DNA from: an uncultured Chloroflexota bacterium
Lineage (GTDB): Bacteria; Chloroflexota; Anaerolineae; Aggregatilineales; Phototrophicaceae
NCBI GenBank assembly: GCA_937927665.1
Contig: CALBRY010000276.1
Span: 1-11,939, forward strand
Reading direction: 5' to 3'
DNA length: 11,939 nt
Of this stretch, positions 1-7,320 are shown piece by piece. Below the pieces are notes generated by a model. The model did not search any database, had not been told where the DNA came from, and saw nothing but the letters and a program-made list of their open reading frames with translations. The position numbers and the translations under genes are program-made. Position 1 is the stretch's first letter. The number at the start of each line of letters is the position of its first letter.

Positions 1-1783
1 GCCTGTCTGTATCATGGAAACAATTCAGCCCGTCGCAGTACTGCACACACCGGCAGGCGAAACCGTACTCGACATGGGGCAAAATATGACGGGATGGGTT
101 CGCTTTAAAACCAGCGCGCCAAATGGTTCGCAGATTCAGCTTCAGTTCGGGGAGGTGATGCAGAACGGGAATTTCTTCCGCGACAATCTGCGCACTGCGA
201 AGGCGGAATATCTTTACATCGCTGATGGGACAGATGCCGTTGTTGAACCGTACTTCACGTTTTTTGGCTTTCGTTACGTGAAGGTGTCAGGATGGGTAGG
301 GGATCTCACCATCGATGATTTCACAGGCTGCGTCGTTTATTCGCAAATGGACATCACAGGCGAAATCGAGACATCGAACGCAAAAGTCAACCGGTTGTTT
401 CAGAATGCAATGTGGGGTCAGAAAGGGAACTTCCTTGATATTCCTACTGACTGCCCGCAGCGCGATGAGCGGTTGGGATGGACAGGCGATATACAGGTCT
501 TTTCCGGCGCGGCATGCTTCAATATGGATTCGGCGGCGTTTCTTGGAAAGTATGCTTACGACCTCGGGAAAGAACAGACGAAGCTCGGCGGCATGGTTCC
601 GCATATCGTGCCAATGGTGAATCTAGACAAAGGAGGCTCTACCGCATGGGGAGATGTAGCGACGATCCTGCCGTGGAATCTCTTCGAATTCTACGGTGAT
701 GCTGCGATTTTGGAATCACAATTCGACAGCATGCGCGCATGGGTGGACTACATCAAACGGTGTGATGATGCATCCGGTGGGCGGCGGTTGTGGACTGGAG
801 GGGATCACTTTGGCGATTGGCTGGCGCTGGATGCATCTGATCCCGCATCGCGCAAAGGCGGCACGCCTCACGAGTTCATCGCATCGGCGTTTTACTGCTA
901 TTCAGCGCGGTTGGTAGCAAGCGCCGCGAATGTCCTCGGTAAGGCAGATATTGCATCTGTTTATGAACGCCTCTCAGCAGAAATCAAGGCGGCAATTCAG
1001 ACAGAATTCTTCACCGCAACGGGACGGCTTGCTGTACCCACTCAGACAGGCTACCTGCTGGCGCTGTTCATGGATCTAACCCCCGATGCGCATCGTGAGC
1101 GCGTCCAAAATGACCTGATTGCGCGGATCAAAGAAGACAACACCCACCTACGCACCGGGTTTGTCGGCTCACCTTATCTGTGCCGAGTTCTGTCAAACAT
1201 CGGTGCGAATGATCTCGCCTACAAGCTGCTTCTAAACGAAGATGTTCCCTCGTGGCTTTACGCTGTCAATCTGGGCGCGACGACTATTTGGGAGCGTTGG
1301 GACTCGCTGAATCCCGATGGTTCGATGCGATCCCCCCAGATTAACACATTCGATCCTGACGGTTCGATGCGTTCCGCCAAGATGAACTCTCTCAACCACT
1401 ACGCTTATGGATCAATCGTTGAGTGGATGTACCGCGATATGTGCGGAATCAACCCGATTTCGGGCGCTGATGAGAGCGGCTTCCGCACGGCGCGTATCAC
1501 GCCCAGACCCGATTCGTCGCTCCAATGGGCAAGGGCACGTTTTCGCTCGGCAGCCGGAGTCTACGAGAGCGGTTGGCGCATTGACAGCTCAGGATGTGTA
1601 ACGCTCGAACTAACGATCCCATTCAACACCTATGCTAAGGTCGTACTTTCCGGCACACAGATCAGCGAGGTCTCGATCGATGGGCAGGCGTTAGCTGATG
1701 GGGTGCAGATCGGTGAACATGTAGAGTTTATGCTGCGTGCCGGATGCTACACAATCACGTATCTTTTGGAGCAAAAACCTTGA
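1..1783 (+). CDS. Alpha-L-rhamnosidase, GH78 family (5' end outside the window)
   Basis: The enzyme hydrolyses terminal alpha-L-rhamnose from plant glycosides or polysaccharides by an inverting mechanism. The reading frame is open to the left edge (first whole codon at base 2) and ends at TGA 1781-1783, so the ATG at 14 is internal and about 593 codons are visible. Residue numbers count from that ATG. A concanavalin-like domain (about 5-110) has the family signatures DMGQNMTGW and FFGFRYVKVSGW. The (alpha/alpha)6 catalytic barrel follows (about 115-480), with the acidic hallmark DCPQRDERLGWTGD at 146-159, the IWERWD motif at 425-430 (Glu427) and NHYAYGS at 461-467. A C-terminal beta domain runs from about 485 to 589. 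Family members are usually about 900 residues, so the N-terminal beta domain should lie off the window. All recognisable catalytic motifs are intact. A 14-residue stretch is tandemly duplicated beside the active-site Glu. Family assignment is confident; the natural substrate is not readable. Confidence 0.93.
   Translation, partial: PVCIMETIQPVAVLHTPAGETVLDMGQNMTGWVRFKTSAPNGSQIQLQFGEVMQNGNFFRDNLRTAKAEYLYIADGTDAVVEPYFTFFGFRYVKVSGWVGDLTIDDFTGCVVYSQMDITGEIETSNAKVNRLFQNAMWGQKGNFLDIPTDCPQRDERLGWTGDIQVFSGAACFNMDSAAFLGKYAYDLGKEQTKLGGMVPHIVPMVNLDKGGSTAWGDVATILPWNLFEFYGDAAILESQFDSMRAWVDYIKRCDDASGGRRLWTGGDHFGDWLALDASDPASRKGGTPHEFIASAFYCYSARLVASAANVLGKADIASVYERLSAEIKAAIQTEFFTATGRLAVPTQTGYLLALFMDLTPDAHRERVQNDLIARIKEDNTHLRTGFVGSPYLCRVLSNIGANDLAYKLLLNEDVPSWLYAVNLGATTIWERWDSLNPDGSMRSPQINTFDPDGSMRSAKMNSLNHYAYGSIVEWMYRDMCGINPISGADESGFRTARITPRPDSSLQWARARFRSAAGVYESGWRIDSSGCVTLELTIPFNTYAKVVLSGTQISEVSIDGQALADGVQIGEHVEFMLRAGCYTITYLLEQKP
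1310..1393 (+). repeat. 42-bp imperfect tandem duplication inside the rhamnosidase gene
   Basis: Two adjacent 42-bp units (1310-1351 and 1352-1393) encode NPDGSMRSPQINTF and DPDGSMRSAKMNSL. They match at 32 of 42 bases and the reading frame is kept. From memory of GH78 sequences, the usual text is a single PDGS...MNSFNHYAYG segment after the WERW motif, so one copy looks extra. The second copy, leading into MNSLNHYAYG, resembles the normal one. Confidence 0.8.
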
Positions 1784-1791
1784 TCAAATAA

Positions 1792-1821
1792 GAAACGGGA
1801 ATGCTGGTCCATTCCCGTTTC
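1792..1821 (+). terminator. Perfect 12-bp hairpin after the rhamnosidase stop
   Basis: The arms 1792-1803 (gaaacgggaatg) and 1810-1821 (cattcccgtttc) pair perfectly around a 6-base loop, 8 bases after the stop codon. No T-run follows on the + strand, so it is either a T-poor terminator or an mRNA-end stabilising stem. It lies between two convergent genes, and the short ttatttg on the minus-strand side could also let it serve the kinase gene. The remaining 101 bases up to 1922 show nothing else convincing. Confidence 0.65.
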
Positions 1822-1922
1822 CTGACGCGCCGTATATGCCCCGGAAACCCCCGAGCAGACCAACGCCTTTTTCCGCAGTCTGGATCGGCTGAGCGAAAAC
1901 ACAAAGGAACGCAGCACTTATT

Positions 1923-4900
1923 TCAGAGTTCGTTTGCTGGCGAAGTCGTCGATAAGACGCGGAATGCCTCAAGCGCAGGAAGAAACACCTCCTGATACAG
2001 ATGCTCATGCTCCCCCTCTTGAACCAACAGCGTAACGATGTAGGTCATCGTTCCTACGCGCAGCATCGCCACCGTGCTGTGAGTCAAATACAATCGAAAC
2101 TCATGAATCTCCCACTCATAATCTCCGACCTGATCGATTCTGGTTGGCTGTGAACTAGCGCCATAGGTGGATTCGAGCGTTGCAACGAGGTCGGCGGGAA
2201 GCTCTTGGGAAACGGCAAAAGTTAGGTAGTCGATGTTGGTTCCCAAGAAGTACATTCGACCATCGTCCGCCCAGTTTGAAGGAACAACCGTCGAAAACTG
2301 ATCGTTGGCATACGGTACCAATGAATCAACAGGGATCACCGCTTCCCGTTTCGTGATTGCGCCGCCAAACGGATCACAGGTAGCTGTGTCGTTGGGGATC
2401 GTGTACTGATGACGCTGATCGCTCGAAAAATCCTGAAACAGATGCAAACAGGCGGTGCGCAGTTGATCCTCGAGATTCACCTCCCAAAAGGTGATCATCC
2501 CGTTCTGATCGCCTGTTATGAACATACTTCCGTCAGAGGACAGGATCCCCATGACAGCGCCGCCCGCGCTCCCTCGAAACGTACCTCTGATGTCTCCTGT
2601 TTCGACGGAAAAAAACGTGACGTTTCCGTCCCATGTCGTCACCACAATCTCAGTACCGGATGCCAAGAAGCTGGCATCATGCGCTAACGTATTCATGCGC
2701 AAGCGATTCTCCATGATGCCCGTGTTTGCATCCCAAATGATGACCGAGCTGTCGCCTGCGGCGGTAACCATACGCGTGCCATCAGGCGAAAGTGCAGCCG
2801 ATGTGATAGGCGCTCGGTGACCAACCAAGCGAACGATCTCGGTGCCGGTCGTGACATCCCAGAGCGCTGCCGTCTGGTCTGCGCTTGCGCTGATGAGATG
2901 CGAACCATCAGACGAAAACGAACATGTTGATATAGTTGCTTCGTGCGCTGTAATCGAGAGGATCTCGCGGGTCGTGTCGCTCGTGAGAAGATGCAGCATA
3001 CCCGATGTATCTCCGTAAACAACCTGCTGCCCATCCGGGGAGAATGCTGCACAGCTTGCATCGTCGGCAAAAGTGCGGATCACATCGCCATTATGGGCAT
3101 TGAGCAGCACACCCGGACGCTGATTCGAAGGATCGAGATAACTGCTGTTCGCCACTAAAATCGTATTTTCATCGGGAGAAATCGCGATATCCCATGCGAC
3201 ATCATCCGATTGGACTTCCCAAAGCATCGTTTGCGTTTGACTATCCCATCGCCTTAATGAAAATCCGAATGTGATCAGCGTTCGACCATCATCTGAGACA
3301 GCAAAACGGTTGAGAACGTTATCCACTTGCAGGTGGCGAATAGAGCGATTGAGATCGATATTCCAGAGGCGTACCGTGCTGTCATTGCTGGCGCTGACAG
3401 CCGTTAAGCCATCGGGAGAAACAGCCAGCGACAACACGCTGTTGGTATGCCCGGTCATCCGTCGCATTTCCTGCCCGGACAGCATATCCCAAACCCGCAC
3501 TGTGCCATCCTGTCCGGCAGTCACGATGCTGGTGTCACCGGGCACAAACTGAGCGGCGGTTACTATACCGATATGCCCCATATAACGAACGATATCTTCC
3601 CCGTTCTGCCAATCCCATAAACGTGCGGTGCCGTCATCGCTTGCAGTCAGCAGATAGTGATCATCAGGCGAAAAAGCAATACTTCTCAGATAAGTGTTGT
3701 GTACCGCAAACTGATTGAGAACGTCGCCTGTCGCCACATCGACCACGGCTATCCATGGGGTGCCATAGGCGATCTTGCTCCCATCATTGGAAAAAGCCAT
3801 CGCCGTTAATCCTGTGTTGGTGTTGGGGAACGATCGATCGATCAGGTGCCCGGTTGCGGTGTCCCATACATAAAGCTGACCATTTTGTCCAATATTCGTA
3901 TACAGCGTGTGATCAGGCGAGAATGCGCCGCGGCTGTTAGGATAAAGAGCGTCTTCCGGTGGTTCTTCCACGACAACATCCGTCGCGCCATCCGAAAAAA
4001 TAAGCTGTCCAGCTTGATTATGAGTAAGCACAAGTGCGGTATCCGGCGAAATCGTTAGAAGTTCAAACCACACCGAAAACCCGTTATTTTCAAGTTCTCC
4101 GGATGCCGCATTATAACGCCACATACCTTCCCGATTGCCGATGAGCAATGACCGCCCATCGGGACTATATGCGACCTGATAGGGAGCTGGAATCCCGGTG
4201 AACAGGCGATCCGTAAACAGCCCATCGATCGCGTCGTACAGCGCCGCCCGCCCTTCAGAAGTCGAATGCGTGTGCAGCGCGCGAATTGTCAACACTGCGG
4301 CAAGTTCAGCGTTGAAATGCTTCCCCGGCAGCAGTGCGTTAGCGCTGGATACCCAACCTGCTGCTTCTGCTTGCAATAGGCTTGCATCGCTAGTCTGACG
4401 TGCTTGCTGTTCACTCGCCAGCGCCGATTCAGCGCGGTTGCGTTCGTTCAATATAGCCCCGGTCAAAACGACAGCCACCAGCAAACCGAGCGACAGCATG
4501 ATCACAAGGGTGCGTAGAAACAGAACTGACCGCCGTTCCAACTGCACTTCATGAGCTTTGCGTTTGGCTTCTTCGTGTTCTTCGCGCTCTCGCTGCTCAA
4601 GGCTTGCCTGTATAAAGTTGTGTTCTTCCGGGGTCAGGGCAAGCTGCGTTTCTCCGTACCATTTTTCGAACTGCTCCAGCCGTGCCCCGCGCAGCAAAAA
4701 GCTCACCTCATACTTTGCCTTTTGCCATTCCTCCACAAGGGCGGATAACTGACGTTGGAGGCGAATTTCTTGACGGCTGGCGTTGAGCCATCCGCGCAAC
4801 CGCTCCCATTCGCGCAAGATTGCTTCATGCGCGACTTCAACGGTTGGCAGACGGGTCGAAAGGTCATGATCCAGCGTCAGCAGACGATACGTGGCAAAGG

Positions 4901-7022
4901 TATCAATGATTTCTTCCATCACATCGGTGTCAGCAATTGAGGTCAGTTCGGAACGCAGCGTCCGCCGACGGGTATCTTCAACGCCTTCGCCAAGTGTCAC
5001 CAACCGCAGAAACATCTGCTGGGCGATGTTCTGCTGTGCGGGCGATAGTTCCTGAAAGATTTCTTCTGCACGCTTCGCCAGTGCGCCGGTAATTTTGCCA
5101 ATCGCGTGATAATCGTCACGGGTGATCACGCGCCCTTTGCTTTGCTCATACAGTTCGGTGAGCGCGTACTGAAGCAGAGGCAGCGCCCCCGGTTGATAGT
5201 GAATTTCTTGGACAATCGTCGAAACCAAACCGGGTTCAAAAGTGATACCCACCCGTTCGGCAGGACGGGCGATCGCGCGCTCCAGCCCATCGGCAGAGAG
5301 GGGCAAGATTGTTTCCATGCGGTTGCGTACGAGTTCGCCAAAATCGGGGTACTGCAGCGGGCGGTCGTAAAAATCGGCGCGCAGGGTGATCACGACACGG
5401 ACACGACTGCGATTGTCCATCACTGCGGTGTAAATGAGATCGAGAAAATGCGTGCGTTCCGCCTCGTCCTCTACGAGGGTGAAAAGTTCCTCAAATTGGT
5501 CGATCACCAGCAGCAGTTCGCCTTCTTCGGGCAAAACGATTTGTGCTGCCCGCGCCAATCCGCGAATATCGCGCTGAAGCTGTTCTCGCAGAGTCTGGGT
5601 CGCGTTTGAGGCAATGCGCGTGAGGGCGACTTCGAGTTCATCCAGAGGATGCGTAGAAGGCAGCATCTCGATGATATACCAGCGCTCGGAGCCGGGGACA
5701 GCCCCACGCCACAAAGCCGGAATCAAACCCGCTTTGACCAGACTGGATTTGCCACTGCCGCTCGGACCAATCACCGAGAGAAAACGGTGATGGTCGCCGC
5801 GTTCGCTCAAGCGGCTGATCAGCTTGTCGATCAGCTTCTCCTGCCCAAAGTAATCTTCGTAATCCGCTGATTTAAAGGCGCGCAGTCCTTTATACGGGTT
5901 TTCTACCCGCTCGGCGCTTAACGGCAGCAGAACATTCAACATGAGCGTGGGCATGTCTTTGACCTGTGAGTCCGAATGCCGCTGGATCAGGTCAAGTTCG
6001 CGGGCACGCACAATCGCTTGAACCCGGCTGCGCACCCCCAACTTCTTAAAAATCTGGGTGACATACCATTTGACCGTCCCTACCGTGAAGGTGAGACGCT
6101 GTGCAATTTCCTTGTTTGGCAGTCCATCGATAATCAAACCGAGAATTTCTTGTTCGCGCAGGGTCAGCACTTCGACCGGGTTATACGACCCCGTTGTTTC
6201 GAGAGCGGCAGCCTGACGGAGTGCTAAGGCTAGTTCGGATGCACTGGCATACCGTTTAGCCGGGTCTTTCGCGGTCGCTTTTTGGATGACATCGTTCACG
6301 GCAGACGGAATATCCGCGCTGTCGATGGTGGGCAGAGGTTCATTCAAGTGTTTGTATAAACGCGCGATCGCGCCGATGTTCGGAAACGGGTGCGCTCCAA
6401 CGAGCATTTCATAAAGCACCACGCCAAAGCTGTAAATATCCGTGCGCGGCGTGATAGGGTCGTTGCGTGCTTGTTCCGGTGAGATATAGTCCAGTGTTCC
6501 GAGGATCATATCCTCGCCGGTGCGTTCTTCGGTCGGATTGGCAAGGTCTTTTGCGATGCCAAAATCGCCCAAGTAGGCATTCCCATCTTCATCGAGGAAG
6601 ATATTCGCGGGTTTGAGATCGCGGTGAACAATGCCGCTGCGATGAGCTGCCTCCAGCGCGGACGTGATGTGGTCGGTCACTTGCAGCGCCGTCTCAAGCT
6701 TGAGCGCGCCAATTTTGAGCATATCGCGCAGGGTGCCGCCTTTTAACCAACGCATCACAAGATAAGCACCATCCGGATCGCGCCAGTAATCGTACAGCGG
6801 AACAATATGCAAATGCTCCAGACGGGCGACGAGTTCGGCTTCTGCTTCAAAGCGGCGGATAAAATCCGGTTGGTTGGCAATGGCGGGCAGGATCATCTTG
6901 ATGGCTACATCGCGTTTGACGCTCGCCTGGTACGCTCGGTAAACCGCACCATTACCGCCTTCTCCGAGACAATCTCGTAACTCATACCCCTTGATCTGCT
7001 GCCCAATCGATGCCGGTGCCAT
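1923..7022 (-). CDS. Giant regulator: Ser/Thr protein kinase, LuxR-type HTH, nSTAND NTPase, TM segment, WD40 repeats
   Basis: Residue numbers count from the upstream ATG at 7043. The kinase domain (about 20-280) is complete: glycine loop GEGGNGAV 27-34, Lys49, HRDLKPAN 140-147, DFG 160-162 and SPE 188-190. A full LuxR/GerE-type HTH follows (about 290-350, LTLREQEIL through TVKWYVTQIFKKLGV). The nSTAND ATPase starts near 381 (NPYKGLRAF), with Walker A GPSGSGKSS 426-434, Walker B LLLVIDQFEE 510-519 and LRADFYDR 554-561. A charged coiled coil (about 810-837) precedes one strong transmembrane helix (839-865). About 14 WD40-like blades fill 950-1538, followed by a C...TCDP tail and a small alpha/beta domain (about 1572-1695) reminiscent of PsbP/DcrB-type folds. 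Arg/Lys-rich residues before the helix suggest N-inside, C-outside topology. The start at 7022 (MAPASIG) is preferred because GGAG lies 8 bases upstream; ATG 7043 has no ribosome site. The inferred role is a membrane sensor coupling a signal to phosphorylation and possibly transcription; targets are unknown. Confidence 0.93.
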   Translation of the reverse strand: MAPASIGQQIKGYELRDCLGEGGNGAVYRAYQASVKRDVAIKMILPAIANQPDFIRRFEAEAELVARLEHLHIVPLYDYWRDPDGAYLVMRWLKGGTLRDMLKIGALKLETALQVTDHITSALEAAHRSGIVHRDLKPANIFLDEDGNAYLGDFGIAKDLANPTEERTGEDMILGTLDYISPEQARNDPITPRTDIYSFGVVLYEMLVGAHPFPNIGAIARLYKHLNEPLPTIDSADIPSAVNDVIQKATAKDPAKRYASASELALALRQAAALETTGSYNPVEVLTLREQEILGLIIDGLPNKEIAQRLTFTVGTVKWYVTQIFKKLGVRSRVQAIVRARELDLIQRHSDSQVKDMPTLMLNVLLPLSAERVENPYKGLRAFKSADYEDYFGQEKLIDKLISRLSERGDHHRFLSVIGPSGSGKSSLVKAGLIPALWRGAVPGSERWYIIEMLPSTHPLDELEVALTRIASNATQTLREQLQRDIRGLARAAQIVLPEEGELLLVIDQFEELFTLVEDEAERTHFLDLIYTAVMDNRSRVRVVITLRADFYDRPLQYPDFGELVRNRMETILPLSADGLERAIARPAERVGITFEPGLVSTIVQEIHYQPGALPLLQYALTELYEQSKGRVITRDDYHAIGKITGALAKRAEEIFQELSPAQQNIAQQMFLRLVTLGEGVEDTRRRTLRSELTSIADTDVMEEIIDTFATYRLLTLDHDLSTRLPTVEVAHEAILREWERLRGWLNASRQEIRLQRQLSALVEEWQKAKYEVSFLLRGARLEQFEKWYGETQLALTPEEHNFIQASLEQREREEHEEAKRKAHEVQLERRSVLFLRTLVIMLSLGLLVAVVLTGAILNERNRAESALASEQQARQTSDASLLQAEAAGWVSSANALLPGKHFNAELAAVLTIRALHTHSTSEGRAALYDAIDGLFTDRLFTGIPAPYQVAYSPDGRSLLIGNREGMWRYNAASGELENNGFSVWFELLTISPDTALVLTHNQAGQLIFSDGATDVVVEEPPEDALYPNSRGAFSPDHTLYTNIGQNGQLYVWDTATGHLIDRSFPNTNTGLTAMAFSNDGSKIAYGTPWIAVVDVATGDVLNQFAVHNTYLRSIAFSPDDHYLLTASDDGTARLWDWQNGEDIVRYMGHIGIVTAAQFVPGDTSIVTAGQDGTVRVWDMLSGQEMRRMTGHTNSVLSLAVSPDGLTAVSASNDSTVRLWNIDLNRSIRHLQVDNVLNRFAVSDDGRTLITFGFSLRRWDSQTQTMLWEVQSDDVAWDIAISPDENTILVANSSYLDPSNQRPGVLLNAHNGDVIRTFADDASCAAFSPDGQQVVYGDTSGMLHLLTSDTTREILSITAHEATISTCSFSSDGSHLISASADQTAALWDVTTGTEIVRLVGHRAPITSAALSPDGTRMVTAAGDSSVIIWDANTGIMENRLRMNTLAHDASFLASGTEIVVTTWDGNVTFFSVETGDIRGTFRGSAGGAVMGILSSDGSMFITGDQNGMITFWEVNLEDQLRTACLHLFQDFSSDQRHQYTIPNDTATCDPFGGAITKREAVIPVDSLVPYANDQFSTVVPSNWADDGRMYFLGTNIDYLTFAVSQELPADLVATLESTYGASSQPTRIDQVGDYEWEIHEFRLYLTHSTVAMLRVGTMTYIVTLLVQEGEHEHLYQEVFLPALEAFRVLSTTSPANEL

Positions 7023-7030
7023 AATGAGTT

Positions 7031-7034
7031 CTCC
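7031..7034 (-). promoter_or_regulatory. Ribosome binding site deciding the kinase start (GGAG)
   Basis: Read on the minus strand, GGAG is followed by 8 bases and then ATG at 7022. The alternative in-frame ATG at 7043 is preceded by ataacaaccatca, which has no purine-rich site. This favours a protein seven residues shorter (1699 residues) than the longest frame. Confidence 0.7.
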
Positions 7035-7051
7035 GCGATGCATTGATGGTT

Positions 7052-7066
7052 GTTATAAGTAGTATA
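7052..7066 (-). promoter_or_regulatory. Possible -10 elements of the kinase gene
   Basis: On the minus strand TATACT (7066-7061) and TATAAC (7057-7052) lie about 30-45 bases upstream of the preferred start in an otherwise AT-rich patch. I find no good -35 hexamer 16-18 bases upstream of either, so this is only a weak promoter candidate, or one that needs an activator. Confidence 0.25.
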
Positions 7067-7107
7067 AGAGACAACTTTGGTGTGGGGTGTGTTTACCTAA
7101 CTTTTTC

Positions 7108-7125
7108 CTGACCAGTTTGGGTCAG
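7108..7125 (-). promoter_or_regulatory. 6-6-6 dyad upstream of the kinase gene, possible operator
   Basis: CTGACC (7108-7113) and GGTCAG (7120-7125) form a perfect inverted repeat with a 6-base spacer. It lies about 86-103 bases upstream of the preferred kinase start and 40-60 bases upstream of its possible -10 elements. It could bind a dimeric regulator, perhaps the HTH of the kinase itself. A 6-bp dyad can also arise by chance. Confidence 0.25.
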
Positions 7126-7131
7126 TTGTTG

Positions 7132-7171
7132 AAAACAGCAGCGCCCATTTTGTTACCGATGGGCGCTGCTG
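7132..7171 (-). terminator. Intrinsic terminator of the tetR-glycosyltransferase operon
   Basis: The arms 7136-7148 and 7159-7171 (CAGCAGCGCCCAT / ATGGGCGCTGCTG) form a perfect 13-bp GC-rich stem with a 10-base loop. On the minus strand the stem is followed directly by TTTTC, as expected of a rho-independent terminator for transcripts coming from 7321 onward. It lies 150 bases after the glycosyltransferase stop and upstream of the kinase promoter region, so it should insulate the two units. Confidence 0.8.
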
Positions 7172-7320
7172 CTTCGTGGAGAATTACCCGCCTAACGGAT
7201 TTCGGCTCACCGGAATGAGCGTTCCCGGTTCGAACAACGCAGCACAGGTGAAACCGGGGAACTCCGGTACGGTGCATCTGCCGATGATCTTCTGCATGAC
7301 GCGGCATACCGCTAACCAGA
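7172..7320 (-). other. 3' untranslated stretch with an unexplained short open frame
   Basis: These 149 bases lie between the glycosyltransferase stop and the terminator and would be transcribed with the operon. A minus-strand frame ends at TAA 7184-7186, only 12 bases before the terminator stem. Its last 37 codons, from an ATG at 7297, have a plausible composition (for example CTVPEFPGFTC and FEPGTLIPVSRNP). I see no ribosome site in front of that ATG and do not recognise the peptide. It may be a gene remnant, a tiny gene, or chance. Confidence 0.25.

Noticed and set aside
1826..2035. A 70-codon + strand open frame with protein-like composition (YAPETPEQTNAFFRSLDRLSE)
   Set aside because: It has no usable start codon or ribosome site, follows directly on a stop codon, and its second half is antisense to the 3' end of the giant regulator. 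It may be a relic, but chance is the simpler reading.
3831..3843. CGATCGATCGATC short tandem repeat
   Set aside because: It is only three units of a common tetranucleotide inside WD40 coding sequence and is explained by codons.
5106..5609. A 167-codon + strand frame inside the giant regulator gene
   Set aside because: It lies wholly antisense to the NTPase domain, whose motifs are intact; it has no recognisable domain and no plausible context.
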